Shown here: positions 33,250-43,771 of the stretch, in pieces
Layout of the letters: each line of letters opens with the position of its first letter
Position numbering within the stretch: position 1 is the stretch's first letter
Assembly: GCA_934875375.1 (NCBI GenBank)
Contig: CAKXHL010000004.1
Span: 62,001-126,000 of the forward strand
From: an uncultured bacterium
GTDB lineage: Bacteria; Bacillota; Clostridia; Oscillospirales; Ruminococcaceae
Length of the DNA stretch: 64,000 nucleotides
Reading direction: 5' to 3'
The notes under the pieces: model-generated
The model's input: the letters and a program-made list of their open reading frames with translations, nothing else
Database searches by the model: none
Told to the model about the DNA's origin: nothing
Translations under genes and position numbers: made by a program

Positions 33250-34653
33250 ATGTCAAACGAGAACAAAACACAAGGTCAACTACTGGAGGAACAGCTTTTA
33301 ATGGCTCCGAAAAATGGCGGTGAGAGCCTTGCTGCGGAAGAAATCGCCAAAGCGGATGCATTTTGCGAAGGGTACAAAGCTTTCTTAAAGCACGCAAAAA
33401 CGGAGCGGGAAGCAGTAGCGCAGGCTATTGAAATCCTAAAAGCTCACGGCTATGTAGAATTTGATCCGGACAAAAAATACGGACCAGGAGATAAAGTTTA
33501 TGCCAGTAATCGCGGCAAAGCGTTGTGTTTTGCAACCATTGGCACCCGGTCCATGAAAGAAGGCATCCGTTTAGTCGCCTCTCATATTGATTCCCCCCGG
33601 GTGGACTTAAAACCTAATCCGTTGTATGAAGATGCGGAAATCGGTTACTTTAAAACCCATTATTATGGAGGGATCCGCAAGTATCAGTGGACGGCAATTC
33701 CGCTGTCTTTGCATGGCGTGATTGTGAAAAAAGGTGGAGAAGCTGTTGCGGTTTCGGTGGGAGAAGAACCGGGCGAGCCGGTATTCTCCATCACAGACCT
33801 GCTGCCCCATTTAAGCAAGGATCAGGATGCCCGCAAACTGGGTGACGGGGTGCGCGGTGAGGAGCTTAACATTGTAATTGGTTCCCGGCCATTTCGGGAT
33901 GACAAAGCGAGTCAGAAGGTCAAATTGGCTATCGCCAAACTTTTATTTGACAAATACGGCATTGTGGAGAGCGATTTCCAGGCGGCTGACCTGCAGGCAG
34001 TACCAGCGTTTGCCCCACGGGATGTGGGGTTTGACCGCAGCATAGTAGGCGCTTATGGACAAGATGATAAAGTTTGTGCTTATACTTCTTTGATGGCGGC
34101 GATTGAAGCTCCAGCACCGGAGTATACCCATGTGACGGTGATGGCAGATAAGGAAGAAGTCGGCTCACCCGGCGCTACCGGTATGGGGTCTGATTATTTT
34201 GTTTATTTTATCAGCGATCTGGCGAAACCGTACGGAATTGAAGGAAGAACCGTTCTGACCCATACCAAATGTCTGTCTGCCGATGTGAACTGTGCGTTTG
34301 ACCCATCTTTCCCCGATGTGGCAGAGCGGCGCAATATCGCTTATGTCAACTATGGAACAGTATTGACCAAATACACTGGATCCAGAGGGAAGTCCGGCTG
34401 CAACGAGGCAACCGCCGAATTTATGGGGTTTGTCCGTGATTTGTTTGACAGCGAGGGTGTGCTTTGGCAGACTGGAGAAATCGGCAAGGTGGATCAGGGC
34501 GGCGGCGGTACCGTTGCCGTAGAAATTGCCAAACACAATGCGGACGTAGTAGACATTGGTGTGCCGGTGCTTTCCATGCATTCTCCGTTTGAACTGGTTT
34601 CAAAAATTGATACTTACATGACCTACCGGGCTTTTAAAGCCTTTTTGAAATAA
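33250..34653 (+). CDS. M18 family aminopeptidase
   Basis: The 467-residue metallopeptidase has the M18 pattern: the zinc-ligand His in VASHIDSPRVDLKPN, a YGGIRKYQW motif, the DKEEVGSPGATGM stretch with the catalytic Glu and later zinc ligands, and MHSPFELVSKIDTYMTY at the C-terminus. It should release N-terminal residues, usually acidic or neutral, from peptides in the cytoplasm as a large homo-oligomer. ATG follows AAGGAGG. A nearly complete intergenic spacer of 67 bases separates it from the transglycosylase. Confidence 0.95.
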   Translation: MSNENKTQGQLLEEQLLMAPKNGGESLAAEEIAKADAFCEGYKAFLKHAKTEREAVAQAIEILKAHGYVEFDPDKKYGPGDKVYASNRGKALCFATIGTRSMKEGIRLVASHIDSPRVDLKPNPLYEDAEIGYFKTHYYGGIRKYQWTAIPLSLHGVIVKKGGEAVAVSVGEEPGEPVFSITDLLPHLSKDQDARKLGDGVRGEELNIVIGSRPFRDDKASQKVKLAIAKLLFDKYGIVESDFQAADLQAVPAFAPRDVGFDRSIVGAYGQDDKVCAYTSLMAAIEAPAPEYTHVTVMADKEEVGSPGATGMGSDYFVYFISDLAKPYGIEGRTVLTHTKCLSADVNCAFDPSFPDVAERRNIAYVNYGTVLTKYTGSRGKSGCNEATAEFMGFVRDLFDSEGVLWQTGEIGKVDQGGGGTVAVEIAKHNADVVDIGVPVLSMHSPFELVSKIDTYMTYRAFKAFLK

Positions 34654-34700
34654 AAAAGAAGCTTTTTCAAAAAAGGACAAGAGACGGAAGGAGGATGAAG

Positions 34701-35726
34701 ATGAGCGATGTGATCCTTGGAAAAACTGGAATTCGTTCTCCTAAAAACGGCTTCGGTGCGCTTCCGATTCAGCGGGTATCCAAGGAATATGCTGCTATGC
34801 TGCTGCGAAAAGCTTATGATACCGGATTTACTTTTTTTGATACGGCACGGGCTTATAGCGACAGCGAGGAAAAAATCGGATACGCTCTATCAGATGTGCG
34901 GGATCAAATTACCATTGCGACAAAGACCGGCGCCACCGATGTGGAGACCTTTTGGGATCATCTGGAGACTAGTCTGAAAAACCTGAAGACGGACTACATT
35001 GACCTGTACCAGTTCCATACTCCTTCCTTTTGCCCCAAACCAGGAGACGGGACCGGCCTTTATGAGGCGATGCTGGAGGCCAAGGCACAGGGGAAAATCC
35101 GGCACATCGGTATTACAAACCACCGGTTGGATGTGGCAGAAGAAGCGGTACGGTCTGGGCTGTATGAAACGTTGCAGTTCCCGTTTTGCTATCTTGCAAC
35201 CGAGAAGGATCTGGCGCTGGTTAAGCTTTGCCGGGAGTATCAGGTGGGGTTTATTGCGATGAAGGGACTTTCCGGCGGTCTCTTGACCCGATCCGACGCA
35301 GCGTATGCATGGCTGGATCAATTTGACAATGTACTTCCCATCTGGGGGGTGCAGCGGGAAGGCGAGCTGGATGAATTCATCCACTACTTTAATCATCCGC
35401 CTGCTTTTACCGGAGAAATTCGGGAAGTGATTGAAAAAGACCGGCAGGAATTGATTGGAAATTTCTGTCGTGCCTGCGGTTACTGTATGCCTTGTCCGAT
35501 GGGAATTCAGATCAATTCCTGTGCTCGGATGTCCCAGTTAATTCGGCGCAGTCCGTCAGCTGGATGGCTCAGCGAAAAAAGCCAACAGATGATGATGAAT
35601 ATTGAAAAATGCGTCGAATGCGGCCAATGCAAATCCAAATGTCCTTATGAACTGGACACGCCGTTGCTTTTAAAACAGAATCTGGAGGATTATAAAAATA
35701 TCCTGTTGGGGAAAACAAAAATTTAA
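34701..35726 (+). CDS. Aldo/keto reductase with C-terminal 4Fe-4S ferredoxin domain
   Basis: The 341-residue protein joins an AKR barrel to a ferredoxin-like tail. The barrel keeps the catalytic set: Asp and Tyr in DTARAYSDSE, Lys in TKTGAT and His in YQFHTP. The tail has two clusters, CRACGYCMPCPMGI (near 262) and CVECGQCKSKCPYELD (near 305), fit for two [4Fe-4S] centres. Such fusions are common in anaerobes, and their substrates are mostly unknown. The start at 34701 was chosen because AAGGAGG (34688-34694) abuts the earlier ATG at 34695, leaving no spacer. Confidence 0.93.
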   Translation: MSDVILGKTGIRSPKNGFGALPIQRVSKEYAAMLLRKAYDTGFTFFDTARAYSDSEEKIGYALSDVRDQITIATKTGATDVETFWDHLETSLKNLKTDYIDLYQFHTPSFCPKPGDGTGLYEAMLEAKAQGKIRHIGITNHRLDVAEEAVRSGLYETLQFPFCYLATEKDLALVKLCREYQVGFIAMKGLSGGLLTRSDAAYAWLDQFDNVLPIWGVQREGELDEFIHYFNHPPAFTGEIREVIEKDRQELIGNFCRACGYCMPCPMGIQINSCARMSQLIRRSPSAGWLSEKSQQMMMNIEKCVECGQCKSKCPYELDTPLLLKQNLEDYKNILLGKTKI

Positions 35727-35746
35727 ATAAAAAGAAGCTGCTTCGA

Positions 35747-35783
35747 AAAAGGCCGTGCCCAAGATGATTGGGCACGGCCTTTT
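35747..35783 (+). terminator. Terminator of the aldo/keto reductase gene
   Basis: A perfect 16-bp stem (35747-35762 with 35768-35783) ends in TTTT. Confidence 0.85.
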
Positions 35784-35891
35784 CCGTTTTTTGTTTGAAA
35801 CCAGGAAATTTTGCCAATGATGTCAAGGCAGAATATTTTGGGCAAAAAAGAAAAAACTGCCCGAAAAAATCCGGACAGCGCTCAAAACCTA

Positions 35892-35920
35892 TTGACAAGC
35901 CTTTTAAAGTATCATATAAT
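35892..35920 (+). promoter_or_regulatory. Consensus sigma-A promoter of rpoB-rpoC
   Basis: TTGACA (35892-35897) and TATAAT (35915-35920) have an ideal 17-base spacer. The transcript would have a leader of about 160 bases. It includes a small stem (ATAG-TATG/CATA-CTAT, 35940-35966). The 360 bases between the reductase and rpoB hold only this promoter and the terminator. Confidence 0.9.
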
Positions 35921-36086
35921 TATTAAATGTATCACAATGGATAGTTATGCCATTCAACATAGCTATTATAGCAGAGGATATGGGAAAAAGCAATAGGATT
36001 TTGCAAAAACTGCGGGAAGATCTGAGGCAATGTTTGTAGTATTTGCATAATCGCATTGGCAATAGATGAATGGAGTGAGTAAGCCT

Positions 36087-39000
36087 ATGGTGAAAGTCAA
36101 GCCTGTACATCTGGGTAAAAATGTCCGTATGAGCTTTAACCGCATCAATGAGGTTCTGGAAATGCCGAACCTGATCGAAGTGCAGAAAAACTCATACCAG
36201 TGGTTTTTGGATCAGGGCCTCAAAGAGGTGTTCCAGGATGTATCCGCCATTACCGACTACACCGGTAACCTGGTCCTGGATTTCATCGATTACCATCTGG
36301 ATGAAACGCCCAAATACACGGTTGAAGAGTGTAAGGAAAGGGATGTTACCTATGCCGCACCTCTGCGTGTTCGCGCCAGCCTTTTGAATAAAGAGACCGG
36401 CGAGGTGAAAGAGCAGGATATCTTCATGGGCGATTTCCCGCTGATGACCGAAAGCGGCACTTTTGTGATCAACGGTGCGGAACGTGTTATTGTTTCTCAG
36501 CTGGTGCGCTCCCCGGGCGTATATTATGGCATGAGTTATGATAAAACCGGTAAAAAACTGTTTACCTCTACCGTGATTCCCAACCGCGGCGCATGGCTTG
36601 AGTATGAAACCGATGCCAACGATATTTTCTATGTGCGTATTGATAAAAACCGCAAAATCCCGATCACGACCTTTATCCGCGCGCTGCTCAAAATGCAGGA
36701 TGACAAAGCGACGATGACCGGAGATGGTTTGACGGATCAATATGGCACCGACCAGGAAATCTATGAAATTTTTGGTGAGGATGAACGGCTGGTCAAGACC
36801 ATCCAGGATAAAGACAACACCAAAAATGGCGAAGAGGGACTGCTGGAGGTTTACCGTAAGCTGCGCCCCGGCGAGCCGCCGACGGTAGACAGCGCTGTGA
36901 CTCATCTGCAAAATCTATTCTTCGATTCCAGAAGATATGATTTGTCCCGGGTAGGGCGTTACAAATACAATAAAAAGCTAGGTATCGCTTTCCGTATTGC
37001 GGGTAAGACCATCGCAGAACCTGTTGCCAACCCCATGACTGGTGAACTGATGGCCAACATAGGGGATGTGCTTACCATTGACCAGGCGCTGGAAGTGGAG
37101 AGAGCCGGTGTTTCCAAGGTCAAGCTGTCAGTGGAGGATAAGGAATTTTATGTGATCTCCAACGGCATGGTTGACATCAAAGATTTTGTGGATTTTGACT
37201 GCTCGGAATACGGTATCAACGAAAAAGTACGTTTTGTTGTGCTCAAGGAGATTTTGGAGCAGAACGAGAGCGAAGAGGCGCTGCGCGAGGCGATTAAAGC
37301 CAATGTGGACAGCTTGATCCCCAAACATATTATCAAAGACGATATTTTTGCGTCCATTAACTATATTAACAATCTGTGCTACGGCGTGGGCAATACCGAT
37401 GACATTGATCATCTGGGCAACCGTCGTATCCGCTCGGTGGGAGAATTGCTGCAAAATCAGTTCAGAATTGGTTTTTCCAGAATGGAGCGGGTTATTCGCG
37501 AAAGAATGACCATTCAAGCACAAGATACTGACGTGATTACTCCCCAAGCGCTGGTCAATATCCGGCCGGTGGTGGCGGCAATCAAAGAATTCTTTGGATC
37601 CTCTCCGCTGTCTCAGTTTATGGATCAGACCAACCCGCTGGCAGAATTGACCCACAAACGGCGTCTGTCTGCGTTGGGCCCTGGCGGCCTGTCCCGTGAC
37701 CGTGCCGGGTTTGAGGTGCGTGACGTTCATTATAGCCATTATGGACGCATGTGCCCCATTGAAACTCCTGAAGGTCCCAACATCGGATTGATTTCCTATC
37801 TGGCGACTTTTGCCCGGATCAATGAGTATGGTTTCATCGAAGCGCCTTACCGCCGAGTAGATAAAACCACCCATAAGGTTTTGGATGAAGTGGTCTACAT
37901 GACTGCCGATATGGAGGACAACTATGTTGTGGCACAGGCCAACGAGCCATTGGATGAAGAAGGCCGTCTGGCACGTCCAAGAGTCAATGCCCGTTTCCGT
38001 GATGAGATCTTGGAAGTAGAACGTGACCGCGCCGACTTTATGGATGTTTCGCCGAAAATGGTTGTTTCGGTGGCTACGGCGATGATTCCGTTTTTGGAGA
38101 ATGACGATGCCAACCGTGCGTTGATGGGTTCCAACATGCAGCGGCAGGCGGTTCCGTTACTGAAGACCGAATCTCCGATTGTTGGTACCGGTATGGAATA
38201 TAAAGCGGCGGTGGATTCTGGTGTTACAGTTGTTTCCAAGCACAACGGCGTAGTCGAAAAGGTGTCGGCTACCGAAATTGTCATCCGAACCGACGAGGGC
38301 TCGCTGGAAACTTACAAAATTCTGAAATTTATGCGTTCCAACCAGGGTACTTGTATCAACCAGCGCCCGATTGTGGAAAAAGGAGAGAGAGTTACCAAAG
38401 GCATGGTCATTGCAGATGGACCGGCTACCAGCAATGGCGAAATCAGCTTGGGTAAAAATGCACTGGTCGGTTTTATGACTTGGGAAGGCTACAACTACGA
38501 GGATGCAGTCCTCATCAATGAAAAGATTGTGCGTGACGATGTATATACCTCCATCCACATTGAGGAATATGAGATCGAAGCAAGAGATACCAAGTTGGGT
38601 GCAGAAGAAATTACCCGTGATATTCCAAACGTAGGCGAAGACGCGCTGAAGGAGTTGGATGAGCGGGGTATTATCCGTGTCGGCGCAGAGGTTCGCGCCG
38701 GAGATATTTTGGTCGGAAAGGTCACCCCGAAGGGTGAGACCGAACTGACCGCAGAAGAACGTCTTCTGCGCGCGATCTTTGGTGAAAAAGCCCGCGAGGT
38801 ACGTGATACCTCTTTGCGTGTTCCCCACGGTGAGTACGGCATTATCGTGGATGTAAAAGTATTTACCCGCGAGAATTGCGACGAGCTGAACCCCGGGGTC
38901 AACATGGTTGTCCGTTGCTACATTGCGCAGAAGAGAAAAATCTCGGTGGGCGACAAAATGGCTGGACGTCACGGTAACAAGGGTGTTGTTTCCCGTATTC

Positions 39001-39857
39001 TCCCGCAGGAGGATATGCCTTTCCTGCCGGACGGCACGCCTTTGGACATTGTATTGAACCCGTTGGGCGTACCTTCCCGTATGAACATCGGTCAGGTGCT
39101 GGAAGTGCATTTGGGCCGTGCCGCTGCTGCTTTGGGCTGGAAGATTATGACGCCGGTATTCGACGGTGCGCATGAGGAAGATATCCGCGAGTGTTTAAAA
39201 GAAGCAGGCCTGCGGGAAGACGGTAAAACCATCCTGTACGATGGACGTACCGGCGAGAAGTTCGACAACCCGGTAACAGTCGGCTATATGTATTATTTGA
39301 AGCTGCATCACTTGGTTGATGATAAGATCCATGCCCGTTCTACTGGCCCGTACTCGTTGGTAACACAGCAGCCTTTGGGAGGTAAAGCCCAGTTTGGCGG
39401 TCAGCGTTTCGGAGAGATGGAAGTTTGGGCGCTGGAGGCTTATGGTGCCGCTTATACTCTGCAGGAAATTCTGACTGTCAAATCTGATGATACTGTAGGA
39501 CGGGTTAAAACCTTTGAGGCGATTGTGAAAGGCAACAACATTCCGAAACCAGGCGTGCCGGAGTCCTTCAAGGTATTGATCAAAGAATTGCAGAGCTTGG
39601 CGCTGGATGTCAAAGTATTGGATAAAGACGATCAGGAGATCGATCTGAAACAGACCTTTGATGATGATGAGGACGTAGGTCTGGGCCATATGGACGACGA
39701 TCTGATGGATATGGAACACGTGAAGAATGAGGATGAATTGGCGGACTCTTATACCATTGATGAACCAGAGACCGATGAAGCGGACAGTTTACTGGATGCT
39801 AACGATTTGCTGGGATTGGATGATGCCGACGATTTGTTCGAAGATGAAAATTTTTAA
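36087..39857 (+). CDS. rpoB: DNA-directed RNA polymerase subunit beta
   Basis: The 1256-residue beta subunit starts MVKVKPVHLGKNVRMSFNRIN. ATG at 36087 is preferred because GGAG (36072-36075) lies in front; an ATG seven codons upstream has none. The rifampicin region is intact (SPLSQFMDQTNPLAELTHKRRLSALGPGG). The active-site and beta-prime contact motifs GDKMAGRHGNKG and RFGEMEVWALEAYGA are present. The C-terminus carries an acidic extension (DDDEDVGLGHMDDD to the end). rpoC follows at 100 bases. The genes rplJ and rplL, normally just upstream, are not here. Confidence 0.98.
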   Translation: MVKVKPVHLGKNVRMSFNRINEVLEMPNLIEVQKNSYQWFLDQGLKEVFQDVSAITDYTGNLVLDFIDYHLDETPKYTVEECKERDVTYAAPLRVRASLLNKETGEVKEQDIFMGDFPLMTESGTFVINGAERVIVSQLVRSPGVYYGMSYDKTGKKLFTSTVIPNRGAWLEYETDANDIFYVRIDKNRKIPITTFIRALLKMQDDKATMTGDGLTDQYGTDQEIYEIFGEDERLVKTIQDKDNTKNGEEGLLEVYRKLRPGEPPTVDSAVTHLQNLFFDSRRYDLSRVGRYKYNKKLGIAFRIAGKTIAEPVANPMTGELMANIGDVLTIDQALEVERAGVSKVKLSVEDKEFYVISNGMVDIKDFVDFDCSEYGINEKVRFVVLKEILEQNESEEALREAIKANVDSLIPKHIIKDDIFASINYINNLCYGVGNTDDIDHLGNRRIRSVGELLQNQFRIGFSRMERVIRERMTIQAQDTDVITPQALVNIRPVVAAIKEFFGSSPLSQFMDQTNPLAELTHKRRLSALGPGGLSRDRAGFEVRDVHYSHYGRMCPIETPEGPNIGLISYLATFARINEYGFIEAPYRRVDKTTHKVLDEVVYMTADMEDNYVVAQANEPLDEEGRLARPRVNARFRDEILEVERDRADFMDVSPKMVVSVATAMIPFLENDDANRALMGSNMQRQAVPLLKTESPIVGTGMEYKAAVDSGVTVVSKHNGVVEKVSATEIVIRTDEGSLETYKILKFMRSNQGTCINQRPIVEKGERVTKGMVIADGPATSNGEISLGKNALVGFMTWEGYNYEDAVLINEKIVRDDVYTSIHIEEYEIEARDTKLGAEEITRDIPNVGEDALKELDERGIIRVGAEVRAGDILVGKVTPKGETELTAEERLLRAIFGEKAREVRDTSLRVPHGEYGIIVDVKVFTRENCDELNPGVNMVVRCYIAQKRKISVGDKMAGRHGNKGVVSRILPQEDMPFLPDGTPLDIVLNPLGVPSRMNIGQVLEVHLGRAAAALGWKIMTPVFDGAHEEDIRECLKEAGLREDGKTILYDGRTGEKFDNPVTVGYMYYLKLHHLVDDKIHARSTGPYSLVTQQPLGGKAQFGGQRFGEMEVWALEAYGAAYTLQEILTVKSDDTVGRVKTFEAIVKGNNIPKPGVPESFKVLIKELQSLALDVKVLDKDDQEIDLKQTFDDDEDVGLGHMDDDLMDMEHVKNEDELADSYTIDEPETDEADSLLDANDLLGLDDADDLFEDENF

Positions 39858-39958
39858 CCGGTGATTTGGCCGGGCGATCTTTTGAAATCTGAGATACTGC
39901 CCGGCAAAACCTGTTTTGGATTGCCACTCACGAGTTTATACAGGAAGAAGGATCGCAC

Positions 39959-42900
39959 TTGGAATTTAATGTTTTTGAATCGATCAAAATTGGTTTGGCT
40001 TCCCCCGATCAGATCCGCCAGTGGTCGCACGGTGTGGTGGAAAAACCGGAAACAATCAATTATCGTACCTTAAAACCGGAGCGGGACGGCCTGTTTTGCG
40101 AGCGTATTTTTGGACCGACAAAGGACTGGGAATGCTACTGCGGCAAATACAAGCGTCTGCGCTACAAAGGCAAAGTTTGTGAGCGCTGCGGCGTAGAAGT
40201 GACTCGCGCCAAAGTCCGCCGGGAACGGATGGGCCATATCGAACTTGCTGCACCGGTTTCTCATATTTGGTATTTTAAAGGAATCCCCTCCCGGATGGGC
40301 CTGATTCTGGATATGTCCCCCCGTCTGTTGGAGAAAGTATTGTATTTTGCATCTTATGTTGTGATCGATCCAGGCCAGACGCCTTTGGAGCCGAAACAGC
40401 TTTTGAACGAAAAAGAATACCGCGAAATGCGGGAAAAATATGAAGACGATTTCAGAGCCGGGATGGGTGCAGAAGCAATCAAAGAGCTGCTGGCCCAAAT
40501 CGACCTGGAGAAGCTTTATAATGAATTGATGGAAGAATTGGAAAATGCTTCCGGTCAAAAACGTATCCGGTTACTCAAGCGGCTGGAAGTAGTAGAAGCG
40601 TTCAAAAAATCTGGCAATAATCCTACGTGGATGATTCTGGATGTGGTTCCGGTTATTCCTCCGGATATCCGCCCCATGGTGCAGCTGGATGGTGGCCGCT
40701 TTGCCACCAGTGATTTAAACGATCTGTATCGCCGGGTGATCAACCGCAATAACCGTTTAAAACGCTTGCTGGAACTGGGTGCGCCGGATATCATTGTTCG
40801 CAACGAAAAACGTATGTTGCAGGAAGCGGTAGACGCGCTGATTGATAACGGCCGCCGCGGCCGTCCGGTTACCGGACCGAACAACCGGCCGTTGAAATCT
40901 CTGTCCGATATGCTGAAAGGTAAGCAGGGCCGATTCCGCCAGAACCTTTTGGGTAAACGTGTTGACTACTCCGGCCGTTCGGTTATCGTCGTGGGTCCGG
41001 AACTGAAAATGTATCAGTGCGGTCTGCCCAAAGAGATGGCGCTGGAACTATTCAAGCCTTTCGTTATGAAGCGCCTGGTAGATACCGGAGCGGCGACGAA
41101 TATCAAAAACGCCAGAAAAATGGTGGAACGTGCCCGCACCGAGGTTTGGGATGCGTTGGATATTGTAATCAAAGACCATCCGGTTTTGTTGAATCGTGCG
41201 CCTACGTTGCATAGATTGGGCATTCAAGCGTTTGAGCCAGTTTTGGTAGAAGGCCGTGCTCTTAAGCTGCATCCGTTGGTATGTACTGCTTACAACGCCG
41301 ACTTCGACGGCGATCAGATGGCGGTTCACGTGCCGCTGTCTGCAGAAGCACAGGCGGAAGCCCGCTTTCTGATGTTGGCCGCCAACAACCTGTTGAAACC
41401 TTCCGACGGTCGCCCTGTAGCGGTTCCAACGCAGGATATGGTGCTTGGTTCTTATTATCTGACATTGGAAAAAGATGGAGAACCCGGCGAGGGAAAAGCT
41501 TTTACCAGCGTGGAAGAGGCGATGATGGCCTATAACGAAGGCGTCATTGGTCTGCACGCGAAAATTAAAGTTCGCAAAACGAAAGTAATCGACGGCGAAA
41601 CTTACTCGCAACTGATTGAAACGACCATGGGTCGAATCATTTTCAATGATCCGATTCCGCAGGATTTGGGTTATGTTGACCGCAGCAAGCCGGAGAATAT
41701 GTTCAAGCTGGAAGTCGAGTTTTTGGTCGGCAAAAAGCAGTTGGGTCAGATTATTGAAAAATGTATCCGGATGCATGGCACCGCTACCACAGCGGAAGTG
41801 TTGGACAGAATTAAGGCACAGGGCTTTAAATATTCTACTCGCAGCGCTATCACTGTTGCAGTTTGTGACGCAGTCATTCCGCCGCAGAAAAAGGAACTGA
41901 TGGAAGAAGCCGATCAGAAGATCGAAAAGATTACCAAGCAGTACCGCAGAGGTTTGATTTCCAATGATGAGCGTTATCAGATGGTCATCAAAACCTGGAA
42001 CGAAACCACTGACAAAGTAGCGGACGCCCTGAAAAACAACCTGGATAAGTACAACCCGATCTTCATGATGGCCGACTCGGGTGCTCGTGGTAGTATGAAC
42101 CAGATCCGTCAGCTGGCCGGTATGCGCGGACTGATCGCCAACACCTCCGGTAAAGCGATTGAGATCCCGATTCGCGCGAACTACCGTGAAGGCTTGAACA
42201 TTTTGGAATACTTTATTTCTTCTCGAGGCGCGAGAAAAGGTTTGGCCGATACCGCGCTGCGTACTGCCGACTCCGGTTATCTGACCAGACGTCTGGTGGA
42301 CGTTTCTCAGGAAGTGATTATCCGTCAGCACGATTGCGGTACTCACGAGGGCATCGAGGTTTGTGACATTCGCGATGGCAACGAGATGATCGAACCGTTT
42401 ACCGAGCGCTTGATGGGCCGTTATCCTGTTGAGGATGTATTGCATCCGGAAACTGGTGAGCTGTTGGTGTCCAAAGACAAAATGATGAACGAAAGCGACG
42501 CCAAAAAGATTGTGAACGCTGGTATCACGAAGCTGAAGATACGTTCCATTCTCAACTGTGAATCCAAATATGGCGTTTGCGCCAAATGCTATGGCGACAA
42601 TCTGGCTAACGGCAAACCCGTTGCAGTGGGCGAAGCGGTTGGTATCATTGCGGCACAGTCCATCGGTGAGCCTGGTACACAGCTGACCATGCGTACGTTC
42701 CATACGGGCGGTATTGCGTCGGCTGATGATATCACGCAGGGCCTTCCCCGTGTTGAGGAGCTATTTGAGGCCAGAAAGCCGAAGCATCAGGCGATTATTA
42801 GCAAAACTTCCGGTGATGTCCGGATGGAAGAAATCAAGAAAAACCGTCACATTGTGGTGTTCAACAAAGACACTTTGGAAGAAGAAAGCTACCTCATTCC

Positions 42901-43513
42901 TTATGGTTCTCGTCTGAAAGTTTCCGAAGGGGATCATGTGGAGGCAGGCGATATGTTAACCGAAGGTGCGGTGAACCCGCATGATGTGCTGGCGATTAAA
43001 GGACCGCTGGCGGTTCAGGACTACCTGATCCAAGAAGTGCAGCGTGTTTACCGGATGCAGGGTGTTGACATCAATGATAAGCACATTGAGGTCATCGTCC
43101 GCCAAATGATGCGAAAATGCCGCGTCGAAGATGCGGGCAGCACCGATCTGATTACCGGCTCGTTGATCGATAAATCTGAACTGACCGAAAAGAATCGCGA
43201 GATCCGTGCGCGGATCGCCGCCGGAGAAGATGGCCTGCAGGAGGCAACTGCTTCTACGTTGCTTTTGGGTATTACCAAGGCCTCTCTGGCGACCGATAGT
43301 TTCCTGTCTGCGGCGTCTTTCCAGGAAACGACTCGTGTTTTGACAGAAGCTGCGATCAAGGGGAAAGTGGATCCTCTGCTGGGTCTAAAGGAAAATGTTA
43401 TTATCGGTAAACTAGTTCCGGCCGGTACCGGTATGAGCTGCTATTCTGGCGTAGAGTATCAAAATGTAAACGCAAATCCCTATTTTAACGACATTAAAAT
43501 TGATGTTGAATAG
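39959..43513 (+). CDS. rpoC: DNA-directed RNA polymerase subunit beta'
   Basis: The 1184-residue beta-prime subunit starts at a TTG (MEFNVFESIKIG) behind AGAAGG; the only nearby ATG is out of frame. The zinc-ribbon Cys set is CYCGKYKRLRYKGKVCERCG. The catalytic Mg site NADFDGDQM is at 446-454. The second zinc site (near 805-890) and trigger-loop motif (MRTFHTGGIA) are normal. The long insertions of Gram-negative homologues are absent. It is cotranscribed with rpoB and ends at a strong terminator. Confidence 0.98.
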   Translation: MEFNVFESIKIGLASPDQIRQWSHGVVEKPETINYRTLKPERDGLFCERIFGPTKDWECYCGKYKRLRYKGKVCERCGVEVTRAKVRRERMGHIELAAPVSHIWYFKGIPSRMGLILDMSPRLLEKVLYFASYVVIDPGQTPLEPKQLLNEKEYREMREKYEDDFRAGMGAEAIKELLAQIDLEKLYNELMEELENASGQKRIRLLKRLEVVEAFKKSGNNPTWMILDVVPVIPPDIRPMVQLDGGRFATSDLNDLYRRVINRNNRLKRLLELGAPDIIVRNEKRMLQEAVDALIDNGRRGRPVTGPNNRPLKSLSDMLKGKQGRFRQNLLGKRVDYSGRSVIVVGPELKMYQCGLPKEMALELFKPFVMKRLVDTGAATNIKNARKMVERARTEVWDALDIVIKDHPVLLNRAPTLHRLGIQAFEPVLVEGRALKLHPLVCTAYNADFDGDQMAVHVPLSAEAQAEARFLMLAANNLLKPSDGRPVAVPTQDMVLGSYYLTLEKDGEPGEGKAFTSVEEAMMAYNEGVIGLHAKIKVRKTKVIDGETYSQLIETTMGRIIFNDPIPQDLGYVDRSKPENMFKLEVEFLVGKKQLGQIIEKCIRMHGTATTAEVLDRIKAQGFKYSTRSAITVAVCDAVIPPQKKELMEEADQKIEKITKQYRRGLISNDERYQMVIKTWNETTDKVADALKNNLDKYNPIFMMADSGARGSMNQIRQLAGMRGLIANTSGKAIEIPIRANYREGLNILEYFISSRGARKGLADTALRTADSGYLTRRLVDVSQEVIIRQHDCGTHEGIEVCDIRDGNEMIEPFTERLMGRYPVEDVLHPETGELLVSKDKMMNESDAKKIVNAGITKLKIRSILNCESKYGVCAKCYGDNLANGKPVAVGEAVGIIAAQSIGEPGTQLTMRTFHTGGIASADDITQGLPRVEELFEARKPKHQAIISKTSGDVRMEEIKKNRHIVVFNKDTLEEESYLIPYGSRLKVSEGDHVEAGDMLTEGAVNPHDVLAIKGPLAVQDYLIQEVQRVYRMQGVDINDKHIEVIVRQMMRKCRVEDAGSTDLITGSLIDKSELTEKNREIRARIAAGEDGLQEATASTLLLGITKASLATDSFLSAASFQETTRVLTEAAIKGKVDPLLGLKENVIIGKLVPAGTGMSCYSGVEYQNVNANPYFNDIKIDVE

Positions 43514-43527
43514 GATAAGGCTGTTAT

Positions 43528-43560
43528 AAAATACAGGGGGATGTCATCCCCCTGTATTTT
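43528..43560 (+). terminator. Terminator of rpoB-rpoC
   Basis: A perfect 15-bp stem (43528-43542 with 43546-43560) around GTC ends in TTTTGTTTG. Confidence 0.85.
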
Positions 43561-43656
43561 GTTTGTTTTCCAGATATATTTTTTCTTTTCCGTATAAAAC
43601 GTGAGAATTATACAATAATTTTTCCTAGAAAACGGACAGGTTTGATGAATCCGCTA

Positions 43657-43686
43657 TTGACAAGGTTTGACCTGCAATGCTAAAAT
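43657..43686 (+). promoter_or_regulatory. Promoter of the rpsL-rpsG genes
   Basis: TTGACA (43657-43662) and TAAAAT (43681-43686) are 18 bases apart, with a TGC extension before the -10 box. Confidence 0.7.
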
Positions 43687-43701
43687 AATTAAGCTGTGTG
43701 T

Positions 43702-43771
43702 AATAGGTGAGGTATGCCTATTCATAACAGAGATTGATATTTTGTGTAAAGGAGAGTTTTCTCTCTTTACA
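43702..43771 (+). promoter_or_regulatory. Structured rpsL leader (two hairpins)
   Basis: AATAGG/CCTATT (43702-43707 and 43717-43722) is followed by the longer TGTAAAGGAGAG/CTCTCTTTACA (43745-43756 and 43761-43771). The latter holds an AAGGAG sequence within its stem. The true ribosome binding site AAGGAGG follows near 43786-43792. The element may regulate translation; this is inferred. Confidence 0.45.
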
